A stretch of DNA of 64,000 nucleotides from Puniceicoccaceae bacterium. Its GTDB lineage: Bacteria; Verrucomicrobiota; Verrucomicrobiia; Opitutales; JAFGAQ01. The stretch lies in assembly GCA_028285755.1 (NCBI GenBank), contig JANQOQ010000008.1, forward strand, positions 381,399 through 445,398, written 5' to 3'. Under the pieces are notes generated by a model. It was not told where the DNA came from and ran no database searches. It was given only the letters and a program-made list of their open reading frames with translations. Positions 38,900 to 47,626 of this stretch are shown piece after piece; positions within the stretch are counted from its first letter, which is position 1, and every line of letters starts with the position of its first letter. The translations under genes were made by a program, and so were the position numbers.

Positions 38900-40819
38900 T
38901 TATCGGGTTTTGCGGCTGCGCACATAGAAGTATGCGATACCACTGATCACCAGAATGACGGGGATAAACAGCAGGTTAAACATGGCGAGATTGCGATCAA
39001 GCAGCTCAATATCCTCACGGAGCTTTTTGCGGATTTCCCGGCGTTGGGCTACTGCGCTGGCTTCCTCCTCACGAAAGCGCTCTATGGCATCTTCGAGCTC
39101 GCCGGATGCGATGAGCACACCCTGTTCATTTTGCTGGACTTGGATTTGTGAGAGCTCTGTCTGAATTTCAGAGATACGGGCATTGATCTCATCCAGCTGA
39201 GATTGAAAACGTGCTTGGGCGACGGCTTCGAGTTCGCGTACTTTCTCGAACTCGCGGTTTTGGGTGCCTCGCCCCCGTAAAGAGATCAATTCCTCGCTGC
39301 CATTGATAAACTCCGTAACGTTGAGTACCAGGTTCAGGTTATCGTTGAGCGGCTGCAGGATGGTCGTTCCGAGCATATTCATACGCTGCACGGAGAAACC
39401 ATCGTTCAGGAAGTCGACATCAGTAAAGAGCACGATGCGGGCATCTCCCGATTTGAGTGAATCATCTTCAGTCGGAGTTGCCAGATTTGAATCTGCATCA
39501 TCAGACGGATCAATATCGTCTTCCTCCGTAACCTCTTCTACAGGGCGGCCTGCGGGAAACGCAGTCGGGAAAGTGCCTTCGATGATGCCGGCTACTGTCA
39601 TGGCTTCACCGGGTTCATTCTCAAGGTTGCTTTGCATCTGGCTCATGATCTGGGCCGGTTGGCTAAACATGAGCATTTGTGCAAAGGTGGTAGATGAATT
39701 TGCAGAAGTCTGGATAAGCGGGGTCAGTGTATGTTCACTATCCTCCGAGAGTGAAAAATGGCCGGCCTCGACAAATAGTACCTCATTCAAGGCAGAAACG
39801 GGGGGCATCGCATCATCAAATTCCCGAATTTGCATCCATACCGGAAAGGGAACGGGCTGGCCTGCACCGGCGTTTACCCGTGCCGCAAAGTCCAGATCGC
39901 CCACGACGCTCATGGGATCATAGTCGATGCCCCATCCACTGAAAAGTGCATCCAGGCTACTGCTGACATTGCCCCCACCCATCATCATTGCCTGCTGTCC
40001 CATGCTTTGGCGTTGAGTGAAATTGGAGGGATCCACTGCAATAATCACTGGTTTGCCGCTGAGCACAAATTGATCGAGCTCAAACTGCATGACTTCACTC
40101 AATTCCTGCGGATGAATCACCATGAGCGCATCCAGTGCGGGATCAATACTCTCCCCCCGGAAATCTACGGAGACGAGCTCGAATTGCTCATTGAGTTGAT
40201 TATAAAAGACCCACTCCGGCTGTCCCTGCTGCTGGGGCATTGGCATACCGGGGATTTGCTGCGGGCTCATGCCTTGAACCGGTAAAGTGGAGAGGATGCC
40301 GATGCGCGTCTGGCTAAGTTGCTGTACCTGGGAGATGAGTTTGGAAATGTCATACTCCAGGTAGGCTTCCCGTTGAATAGTGATTAATGGGATACTCTCT
40401 TCGGTATCTGCCTGGGTAGCAACGAGGCCAAAAAAGAAACGATCGCCGGTGGGCGTGGGCTGACCATTGATGCCTGCGCGAATTGCGGCTTCCTCTTCTT
40501 TGGTGTCCGGTTTCGGGTCAATTTTGCGGACTTGAAGCATACCGTTGGAGTGGCGCTTATATTGGTTCAGAAATACTGCGACCCTATCTCCAAAATTCGT
40601 AAGCTGATTGGGGATACCTTCGGCACTCTGACTGAAGTAGAAGTCTAATGTTATCGGCTCCTCGATTTCCTTTAATAGTTCCTTACTTCCCTGCGAGAGC
40701 GTGTAATTGCCCTGGGCACTCAGATCAAACTGCAGCGGGATGTAGTTTACTATGATTAAGAAGAAGAGGGTTGAAAGGAGTATGAGTAAACTGGCAATAC
40801 TCTTGTTTTTTTTGTCCAT
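38900..40819 (-). CDS. GldG-like ABC transporter-associated protein
   Basis: 639 residues. N-terminal membrane helix (about 7-27), a large extracytoplasmic domain, and a C-terminal membrane helix (about 612-632) followed by R-S-R-K-T-R. The opening after the first helix (L-S-A-Q-G-N-Y-T-L-S) and the later I-D-P-K-P-D pattern match the GldG/DUF7088 family. A coiled coil is likely at about 545-600. Unusual Met/Gln/Pro-rich stretches are near 185-205 and Met/Gly-rich near 275-285. In Bacteroidota GldG works with GldA and GldF in gliding; outside that group the function is unclear. Confidence 0.87.
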   Translation of the reverse strand: MDKKNKSIASLLILLSTLFFLIIVNYIPLQFDLSAQGNYTLSQGSKELLKEIEEPITLDFYFSQSAEGIPNQLTNFGDRVAVFLNQYKRHSNGMLQVRKIDPKPDTKEEEAAIRAGINGQPTPTGDRFFFGLVATQADTEESIPLITIQREAYLEYDISKLISQVQQLSQTRIGILSTLPVQGMSPQQIPGMPMPQQQGQPEWVFYNQLNEQFELVSVDFRGESIDPALDALMVIHPQELSEVMQFELDQFVLSGKPVIIAVDPSNFTQRQSMGQQAMMMGGGNVSSSLDALFSGWGIDYDPMSVVGDLDFAARVNAGAGQPVPFPVWMQIREFDDAMPPVSALNEVLFVEAGHFSLSEDSEHTLTPLIQTSANSSTTFAQMLMFSQPAQIMSQMQSNLENEPGEAMTVAGIIEGTFPTAFPAGRPVEEVTEEDDIDPSDDADSNLATPTEDDSLKSGDARIVLFTDVDFLNDGFSVQRMNMLGTTILQPLNDNLNLVLNVTEFINGSEELISLRGRGTQNREFEKVRELEAVAQARFQSQLDEINARISEIQTELSQIQVQQNEQGVLIASGELEDAIERFREEEASAVAQRREIRKKLREDIELLDRNLAMFNLLFIPVILVISGIAYFYVRSRKTR

Positions 40820-40833
40820 GGTAAGCAGAAAAA

Positions 40834-41559
40834 TTAGCGTTTGAGTGCGACCACATTCAGCGACAGGGATGCAACAATAACTGCTGCGAAGAATGCAATG
40901 TTCTGTATACGAATAAGCCCGAGCGTCATGGGCTCAAAGTGAGAAATGAAACTGAAATTGGCGATGGCCATGGCTACGGTGTTGGGAAGGTGGATCGAAA
41001 GCAGGAAGTTATTAAATACGCTCCACCCAAGGAACACCATTACCAGACATACGACCAGGCTGATTACAAAGCTGATCACCTGGCTGCGTGTAAACGCAGA
41101 GGTAAGTGAACATATACCCAGGTAAGCGCCTGCCATAAGGATCGCTCCGAAATAGCCGGTAAAGATGATGTTCCAGTCCGGGTCTCCGAGGTAACTGATC
41201 GTCAATGGCAATGTCAGAGTGGAAAGAATCGCCAGCGTCAGGAACAGCCAGCCTGCAAGAAACTTACCAATTACTGCTTCGGTGACACTGATCGGTAGTG
41301 TAAAAAGTAATTCCCAGGTGCCCGAGCGCTTTTCCTCTGCCCAAAGGCGCATGCCTACTGCCGGAACCAGAAATAAAAAGACCCAGGGGATAAACATGAA
41401 AAAGCGGGCTAAGCTTGCCTCGTTGGAGTCAAAAATACGCCCCAGGAACCAAGTGAGCCCTACAGAAGCGATTAAGAATACAATGAGGAAAACATAGGCT
41501 ACCGGTGTTCTGAAGTAGCCCAGGAATTCGCGTTTAAAGATACTTTTGATATTTTGCAT
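40834..41559 (-). CDS. ABC transporter permease, GldF-like
   Basis: 241 residues with six membrane helices, the ABC-2 type permease fold. The conserved early pattern F-K-R-E-F-L-G-Y-F-R-T-P-V-A-Y is the family hallmark, and the next loop carries R-L-W-A-E-E-K-R-S-G-T-W-E-L-L-F. It starts 2 bp after the ATPase stop and ends 14 bp before the GldG-like gene, so the three are one unit. The substrate is unknown. Confidence 0.92.
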   Translation of the reverse strand: MQNIKSIFKREFLGYFRTPVAYVFLIVFLIASVGLTWFLGRIFDSNEASLARFFMFIPWVFLFLVPAVGMRLWAEEKRSGTWELLFTLPISVTEAVIGKFLAGWLFLTLAILSTLTLPLTISYLGDPDWNIIFTGYFGAILMAGAYLGICSLTSAFTRSQVISFVISLVVCLVMVFLGWSVFNNFLLSIHLPNTVAMAIANFSFISHFEPMTLGLIRIQNIAFFAAVIVASLSLNVVALKR

Positions 41560-41561
41560 CG

Positions 41562-42491
41562 TTATTCAGGATCAAGGGTTAGAGTGCGGAATACATCGTC
41601 CAGAGGGGTAGCCATCGGTCGGATGCTTTCGATTTTCCAGGAATTTTCGTGGATGTAATTAAATATCTTGGCCTGGATGGATTCTTTACTGGCAGGAAGG
41701 ATCTCGATGACGTTATCCCGCGACTCAATGCCCAATTCAGGAAAGCTGTCACGCAGTTGTCGTTCGATTCCTTCTATATCCGCACCGCTTAAGTGAAGCT
41801 CTACACCATTGTAATGGGGGTGCTTTTGTTTGAGACTCTCGGGCGTTTCATCGACAAGAATCTTTCCGTCGGAAATAACGATTACGCGATTACACATGGC
41901 TTCGACCTCCTCAAGAATGTGCGTGGATAGAATGATTGCCTTGCTCTCTGCCATGCGGCGAATGAGCTGGCGGACCTCATTCTTCTGGTTTGGATCGAGG
42001 CCATCGGTTGGCTCATCCAGTATTAAATACTTGGGGTCGTGGATAATCGCCTGAGCAACCCCTACCCGTTGGTGAAAGCCTTTACTCAGTGTATCAATAG
42101 TCTGGTGGCGCACGCCTTCCAGATGGGTGATTTTGATCACGTCTTCAACAGCGGACAATTGCTCCTCAGTATCTCTGGTACTGTTTCGAATGCTGGAGAC
42201 AAAACGCAAAAACTCCTCAACGGTCATTTCCTCATAGAGTGGACCGTTCTCGGGCAGATATCCGAGGTTTTTGCGGGCATTTATCGGATCTTTAACGACG
42301 TCGACTCCATCGATGCGGGCGCTTCCGTTGGTGGGGTTGAGGAAGCCGGTGATCATTTTCATGGTTGTGGATTTACCGGCTCCATTAGGGCCAAGAAACC
42401 CTAAAACCTCACCGGGCTTCACCTGAAAACTCACCTGATCTACCACGCATTTGGGGCCGTAGTATTTGGTTAAACTCAGAGATTCAATCAT
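41562..42491 (-). CDS. ABC transporter ATP-binding protein, GldA-like
   Basis: 309 residues from the ATG at 42491 (M-I-E-S-L-S-L-T-K-Y-Y-G); the frame extends ten codons upstream, but this start matches the family. Walker A is G-P-N-G-A-G-K-S-T, the signature is L-S-K-G-F-H-Q-R-V-G (a G-F-H variant in place of S-G-G-Q), Walker B is L-I-L-D-E-P-T-D-G-L-D, and the switch His is in S-T-H-I-L. The C-terminal extension beyond about 215 is typical of GldA-like proteins. It energises the permease at 40834-41559. Confidence 0.95.
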   Translation of the reverse strand: MIESLSLTKYYGPKCVVDQVSFQVKPGEVLGFLGPNGAGKSTTMKMITGFLNPTNGSARIDGVDVVKDPINARKNLGYLPENGPLYEEMTVEEFLRFVSSIRNSTRDTEEQLSAVEDVIKITHLEGVRHQTIDTLSKGFHQRVGVAQAIIHDPKYLILDEPTDGLDPNQKNEVRQLIRRMAESKAIILSTHILEEVEAMCNRVIVISDGKILVDETPESLKQKHPHYNGVELHLSGADIEGIERQLRDSFPELGIESRDNVIEILPASKESIQAKIFNYIHENSWKIESIRPMATPLDDVFRTLTLDPE

Positions 42492-42851
42492 AGTGTTAAC
42501 TGGAACCTGTCTCAGATTCAATAAAAGGGTATGCTAATTTTGGAAATTGAGAGAGGTTCTGAAACACTTAACTTAGCACTCTGCCCGAAATTTCAAGGAA
42601 AAAAGTGCGACTTGTTTGCTTGCATTCGAACTATTAATACTAAGTTTCAGGCGGACTCATACTGCTAATTACTTATGTTACAAAACTGCTATAAATGACT
42701 CCTAGCATTGACAGGTTATAAATGTTGGATTCAGACCTAGAATGCAGATTGGGGAAATCTGATTTGTTAGTCTCTTAACCGAGCAAATTCTAACTACTAT
42801 CTAACAAACGGCTCTATCCTGCTGAGACGAGCCAACAGACTGTATATTGCT
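42492..42851. other. Intergenic region upstream of the Oar-like receptor
   Basis: 360 bp between the ATPase gene (minus) and the Oar-like gene (plus). AT-rich, no coding frame. An exact TTGACA is at 42708-42713, but no acceptable -10 lies at the right distance. A weak hairpin (GGCTC at 42810-42814 with GAGCC at 42829-42833) sits about 20 bp before the start codon. A long leader is possible. Confidence 0.4.
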
Positions 42852-45800
42852 ATGAATATTAAGCTTCTTAAGCCTATAATTATTGCGCTTGGGTTTATAA
42901 CCCTGAGTGCATCGTCGCTCTTTGGTCAGAGTAACACGACTTCTGCCTTGAGTGGTATTGTAAGTGGTTCTTCAGGAATCGCTGTTTCGGGTACTACCAT
43001 TACGGCAACCCACACTCCAACTGGCACAGTATACCGCGCGATCTCTCGTAGTGGAGGTGTTTATGGTATCACGGGTATGCGTCCGGGTGGTCCATATGTT
43101 GTATCAGTGCGCGGAGCCGGAATCCAGGCGACAACGGTGAATGATGTATTTTTGCAACTTGCGGTAACGCGTCCACTTAACATACAAGCACAAGCGAATG
43201 TTGTAGAGCTCGAAGCATTCGTAGTAGCGGCTTCTGAGGTAAGCAGCCTTGCTCCGGATCAAATCGGTGCTCGCTCGGTGCTGGACAATGTAAGCGTAAA
43301 CTCACTTCCACAGAACCAATCATCGTTGAATGACTTCGCGCGTTTTAACCCTTTCTTCACCGTTAATGAAGGGGATCGTAACGAGCTTACAGTTGCAGGT
43401 CAAAACAGTCGTTTTAATACAATCGTTATTGATGGTATCCGTGTGAATGACCAATTCGGTCTAGACTCTGCAGGTTCCGTGTCTCTGGTATCTCCGGTTC
43501 CGCTCGATGCCATTGAGCAGGTGAGCGTTGAAGTTTCTCCTTACGATTTGCGTCAAGCGGGTTTCACAGGGGGTGCGATCAATGTTGTTACTAAGAGTGG
43601 CACTAATGATTTGAGTGGTAGTATCTACACTCGTTACACTGATGATCAGTATCGTGGTAGTGACGTAAGAAATGGCAGAAACGGTCTTTTCCGCGAATTT
43701 ACAATGGGTTACAGCTTGGGGGGCGCGATTATTCAAGATAAGCTGTTCTTCTTCGTAAACTATGAAGAATTTACACGTACCCAAGCACCTTCAGAACCCG
43801 GAATCGATCCCGACCTGGGTGCAGTCCAACAGGTGATCGATTATGGTAATAACGTACTTGGTGTTGATTTCGGTGCATATGCACCTCCTACAACCACCAA
43901 GTTTGAAACGGAAGCCCTTTTGATCAACATCGACTGGAATATCACTGACATGCACCGTGCACGTTTCAGCTATCGTGGCCAAGATGGAACAGGTCCCAAC
44001 TTTGGTAACTTCGATGACTTTCTTGAAACTGCGCTAGACAGTAATTTCTACACTCAAGTGCGTGATGAGGATTATTATGTCGTGCAGTTTTTCAGTGATT
44101 GGACAGATCGTTTCTCTACTGAGTTCAAGGTAGCGATCGGTGAATATCGTCAACCTACTACTTTTGACTCTGCACTCCCGCAGATTGAGATTGATCGGTT
44201 CCCTGGAGCAGATGGGTCCGCAGACGCGGGTGAGCTCTTTTTCGGAACTGAGCGTTTCCGTCATGCGAACAATCTTGAGTACGACATTTTCCAAATCTTT
44301 GGAACCGGCACATACTACGCGGGTGATCATGAAATCTCATTTGGTTTCGACTATGAAGTCACTGAATTTCGTAACCTATTCCTTTCGGATTCATTCGGTA
44401 ACTTTACGTTCCGCACTTTGGATGACTTTTTGAATGATCGTCCTCAGTTTAATGGTTTCCGTAATACTGGTATTAATGGTCAAAACCCAGTAGCTGAGCC
44501 TGAAATTGGTGTTTTAGGTATTTTCATCCAGGATCGCTGGCAGGTAAATGAGGACTTGTTGATTACCGGTGGTTTGCGTATGGATACTACACTCTCTGAT
44601 ACACAACCACCTGCTGCACTTGGTTTTGAAGAAGCATTCGGATTCCCGAACAATGGTTCTATCGATGGTGAATCACTCATTTCTCCTCGCGTGGGTTTCA
44701 AGTATAATGTTAAGCAAGACTGGATTCCTGAGGATCATAATGTAGTGCTTCGTGGGGGTGTAGGTCTGTTCCAAGGTCGTACACCTGCCGTATGGTTCTC
44801 CAATGCATTTACCAACAATGGTGAAACATCCGGTCAAGTTTCACTTGGAAGTAGCCTGAGAGATTACCTTGCGAACGATTTCGATCCCAACGACTCTCCA
44901 ATTTTTGTAGATCGCCAGGAAAGTATTCCTTCCGTGGACGTTTTGACAGATGGAGTTAAGCTTCCTTCCGTTTGGCGTGGAAATATCGCAGTTGACTGGG
45001 AAGTTCCTGCCTGGGATTTGATCTTTACTGCTGAAATTCTCGTCACTGAGACAAACGAAGCGCTTTATGTATTCGATGCGAATCAGCGAGTAATCGGTCA
45101 GGCTCCAGATGGACGTGATATCTATGAGGATCGTGGTGTGACTGACCAATATCAAGAGGTATATGTTTTGGATAATACCAGCGAAGGCAGTGCCATGAAC
45201 TATGTATTATCGGTTACTAAGCCAGACGATGGTGATGGCTTCTTCGGATCTCTTTCTGTTAATTTTGGTGAAGCTGAAGATGTGAATCCGTTCACATCCA
45301 GTCGTGCGGTATCCAACTGGGGTAACCGTGCAGGTTTCAATTTCAACCAGCCTGAGCTTTCAACTTCAAATTCTGAGGTGCAGGAACGTTGGTTAATGCT
45401 ACTGGGTTATACACATAATTGGGGTGGCGGATGGCTCTCTCGCATCAACTTGGTATACGAAGGCCGCACCGGTCGTCCATTCAGCTATGTTTTCGCAAAT
45501 GACGTAAATGGTGACACACGCGACGGCAATGATCTGCTCTACATTCCTACAGGTCCAGACGATGCTATAGTAGACTTTGATCCAGGTTTCGATACAGGTG
45601 CTTTTTTTGATTTCCTGGATCGCACAGGGCTTTCACAGCATGCGGGTGGCATTGCTCCCCGTAATAGTCATGATAATCCTTGGGTTCATCGTTGGGACCT
45701 TAAGTTAACTCAGGATGTTCCATTGAAGTTTATGGGCTCCAATCTTGAGCTCTTCGTTACTATCCGTAATCTGGGTAATATGCTCAATGAGGATTGGGGC

Positions 45801-45965
45801 TTAACTGAGGAAGTTGGATTCCCATTCACAGCTGACGTTGTTACTCTGGATGTTGTTAATGGAGTTCCTACATATAAAGACTTCGATCCTGATGAGCCTA
45901 GCGTTCGTGTAGGACGTATCCGCTCTCGATGGAATGTTCTCTTCGGTGCGAAGATCGAATTCTAA
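42852..45965 (+). CDS. Oar-like TonB-dependent receptor
   Basis: 1037 residues with a signal peptide (about 1-25, ending L-F-G-Q). An N-terminal carboxypeptidase-regulatory-like beta domain (about 30-115; S-G-I-V-S-G-S-S-G-I-A-V-S-G-T-T) is followed by a plug (R-F-N-T-I-V-I-D-G-I-R-V-N-D; G-G-A-I-N-V-V-T-K-S-G-T-N) and a large barrel ending G-A-K-I-E-F. This architecture matches Oar proteins, which import or export at the outer membrane (family knowledge). No FecR partner is adjacent. The long leader, strong terminator and many preferred-looking codons suggest a highly expressed single-gene unit. Substrate unknown. Confidence 0.93.
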   Translation: MNIKLLKPIIIALGFITLSASSLFGQSNTTSALSGIVSGSSGIAVSGTTITATHTPTGTVYRAISRSGGVYGITGMRPGGPYVVSVRGAGIQATTVNDVFLQLAVTRPLNIQAQANVVELEAFVVAASEVSSLAPDQIGARSVLDNVSVNSLPQNQSSLNDFARFNPFFTVNEGDRNELTVAGQNSRFNTIVIDGIRVNDQFGLDSAGSVSLVSPVPLDAIEQVSVEVSPYDLRQAGFTGGAINVVTKSGTNDLSGSIYTRYTDDQYRGSDVRNGRNGLFREFTMGYSLGGAIIQDKLFFFVNYEEFTRTQAPSEPGIDPDLGAVQQVIDYGNNVLGVDFGAYAPPTTTKFETEALLINIDWNITDMHRARFSYRGQDGTGPNFGNFDDFLETALDSNFYTQVRDEDYYVVQFFSDWTDRFSTEFKVAIGEYRQPTTFDSALPQIEIDRFPGADGSADAGELFFGTERFRHANNLEYDIFQIFGTGTYYAGDHEISFGFDYEVTEFRNLFLSDSFGNFTFRTLDDFLNDRPQFNGFRNTGINGQNPVAEPEIGVLGIFIQDRWQVNEDLLITGGLRMDTTLSDTQPPAALGFEEAFGFPNNGSIDGESLISPRVGFKYNVKQDWIPEDHNVVLRGGVGLFQGRTPAVWFSNAFTNNGETSGQVSLGSSLRDYLANDFDPNDSPIFVDRQESIPSVDVLTDGVKLPSVWRGNIAVDWEVPAWDLIFTAEILVTETNEALYVFDANQRVIGQAPDGRDIYEDRGVTDQYQEVYVLDNTSEGSAMNYVLSVTKPDDGDGFFGSLSVNFGEAEDVNPFTSSRAVSNWGNRAGFNFNQPELSTSNSEVQERWLMLLGYTHNWGGGWLSRINLVYEGRTGRPFSYVFANDVNGDTRDGNDLLYIPTGPDDAIVDFDPGFDTGAFFDFLDRTGLSQHAGGIAPRNSHDNPWVHRWDLKLTQDVPLKFMGSNLELFVTIRNLGNMLNEDWGLTEEVGFPFTADVVTLDVVNGVPTYKDFDPDEPSVRVGRIRSRWNVLFGAKIEF

Positions 45966-45995
45966 GGCTTTAAGTCAGTTTTTATCTAAACCAAG

Positions 45996-46026
45996 AAAGG
46001 CGACTCTGCGGGGTCGCCTTTTTTTT
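45996..46026 (+). terminator. Strong intrinsic terminator of the Oar-like gene
   Basis: AAAGGCGAC (45996-46004) pairs perfectly with GTCGCCTTT (46013-46021) around an 8-nt loop, followed directly by a T-run to 46026. It is 30 bp after the stop codon. Confidence 0.93.
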
Positions 46027-46056
46027 GTTATTGGATAAATCAGATAGTCGAGTTTC

Positions 46057-47622
46057 TTAAGTTACGGGCGTTTCTGCGATCAGCGTCAGCAGCTCCTGTG
46101 AATCCGGGATGTCCGTAAGGATTTCGTGCTGCTCCGGGCCAACACCTACAAAGCGTATATTGGGGATCGGCAAGGATTGGGTATTCCCATGGTTTGCGCA
46201 GTCGTAGGTCGCTTTGAGCATCCATGCGACATATTTTCGTGCATTTATGGGCAAATCATGGAAGGAGCGCGCTTGTGTGATATCCTCATGCCAGCCTTCC
46301 AGCTCAATATAGATGGGTTTCAGGGTATTGCGGAGGGAGTCCTTACGAGGAACCCGGTAATACCGCTCGCCTGCGTCATCTTCATAGGCAATACAGAGTT
46401 TGATCGGCCCCTGCCAGTCAGGCCCGAGTGTCAGGGCATCAATCTTATTGATCACCAGGTCTTCATACCCGCCGTATCTGAGTGCCGAGCCTTTTTCGAC
46501 AGCGTCGAACCAACCGACCATGCGTTGCCTCCCCGTGGATGTGCCAAACTCGAGCTCCTTCAAGCGTGTCCACACGGGGTCGCTCTCGTCCATTTCGGTA
46601 ATGAAAAGATGGGTACCTACTTTTGTGTCATAGGCCTTGCAGACGCCCACGGTATGCACTCTGCGGAGTGGAATGTTAGCCGATTGGAAAAATTCAGGTG
46701 TATATGCGTGGGAGGCGGTCACGTTTGGTGAGAACCCATGTCGTTTATCCAGCCAGTAGGATTGCCCAAACTCGCTGATGACGTATTCACCCTTATCCAT
46801 TGCGTCGAGCACAAGCTCACGCACATCACAGATGTTTTTCGCAAGACTAACGCCGGCTTGCCAGTAGGTTTCTCCGAGGTAATCCCAATTCAGAGAGAAA
46901 GGCGTCCTTCCCTTGAAACGTTTAAAGTCAAACTCGCTTGCAGGATAGCGCCCGGAGTCCACCGTATCCTTGTTTGCGCGCAATTCAGCCTCGGTGAGTT
47001 TATCAAAGAAGGCGTCCCAGGTATCAATATCGACGTGACAGGTATACTGGATTATATCCAGGGCCCGCTTGGCCCGCTTAAAGAGTTTTTCGATAAAATC
47101 GTCCTTTTCCCCGAGATACTCTTCGAAGAATATTTGCCATTGATTGACCTCGTCGCTGAATGCCGGGGTGATGCCCCGTCCCGTTGTTCCCCGGGATTCT
47201 TCATGGAGTATTTTAAAGCGGTAATACTCCCAGGCCAGGTCGAGGAGGCGGTGGCAGAGGTCGCTTACCTGGGTATGCTCATCGATCCGCAGTCGGTCGA
47301 GAATGGTGTAACCATGGCCTTCGAGTGAATTGATTTCCCACCAGATTTTACGGGGATCGGCTACTACCCCTGCGCCGAGCGATAGATGCCGGATGCGCGG
47401 ATCTACAATACCACAGGGCAATAGGTTGTGTTTGAGGCCCCCTGCGGTGTGGCCCGAGTTGGCGCCACCATTGGTTTTAAGCACCATGGCTACCTGATTA
47501 TTGGGTTCGGGGAGGTTACAGATTTCATCTGCGATTTCGTAAACGACGCGGCCTTTGCCTTCATCGCCGAATGAGATGCCAACATCTGCTATGATTTGAC
47601 TGGAATAGGGTGTGAGTGCCAT
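46057..47622 (-). CDS. purA: Adenylosuccinate synthetase, long divergent form
   Basis: 521 residues, against about 430 for usual PurA. It joins IMP and aspartate using GTP in AMP synthesis. Catalytic Asp20 is in F-G-D-E-G-K-G-R and His58 in N-S-G-H-T, both as expected. Further matches are G-T-T-G-R-G-I, K-A-Y-D-T-K-V-G-T, E-F-G-T-S-T-G-R-Q-R, N-K-I-D-A-L and V-G-P-E-Q. The usual G-A-Q-G-T-L-L-D is here F-G-Q-S-Y-W-L-D, and there is extra sequence of about 80-90 residues around positions 150-235. The Asp excludes the PurZ type, in which it is Ser. It follows purB by 4 bp. Function as PurA is likely; the insert is unexplained. Confidence 0.85.
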   Translation of the reverse strand: MALTPYSSQIIADVGISFGDEGKGRVVYEIADEICNLPEPNNQVAMVLKTNGGANSGHTAGGLKHNLLPCGIVDPRIRHLSLGAGVVADPRKIWWEINSLEGHGYTILDRLRIDEHTQVSDLCHRLLDLAWEYYRFKILHEESRGTTGRGITPAFSDEVNQWQIFFEEYLGEKDDFIEKLFKRAKRALDIIQYTCHVDIDTWDAFFDKLTEAELRANKDTVDSGRYPASEFDFKRFKGRTPFSLNWDYLGETYWQAGVSLAKNICDVRELVLDAMDKGEYVISEFGQSYWLDKRHGFSPNVTASHAYTPEFFQSANIPLRRVHTVGVCKAYDTKVGTHLFITEMDESDPVWTRLKELEFGTSTGRQRMVGWFDAVEKGSALRYGGYEDLVINKIDALTLGPDWQGPIKLCIAYEDDAGERYYRVPRKDSLRNTLKPIYIELEGWHEDITQARSFHDLPINARKYVAWMLKATYDCANHGNTQSLPIPNIRFVGVGPEQHEILTDIPDSQELLTLIAETPVT

Positions 47623-47626
47623 GAAA

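Noticed and set aside
42708-42713. TTGACA as promoter of the Oar-like gene
   Set aside because: An exact -35 box, but no acceptable -10 at 15-19 bp spacing.
46057-47622. PurZ-type (2-aminoadenine) synthetase
   Set aside because: The decisive position is Asp (F-G-D-E-G-K-G), as in PurA, not Ser, and it is paired with an ordinary purB.
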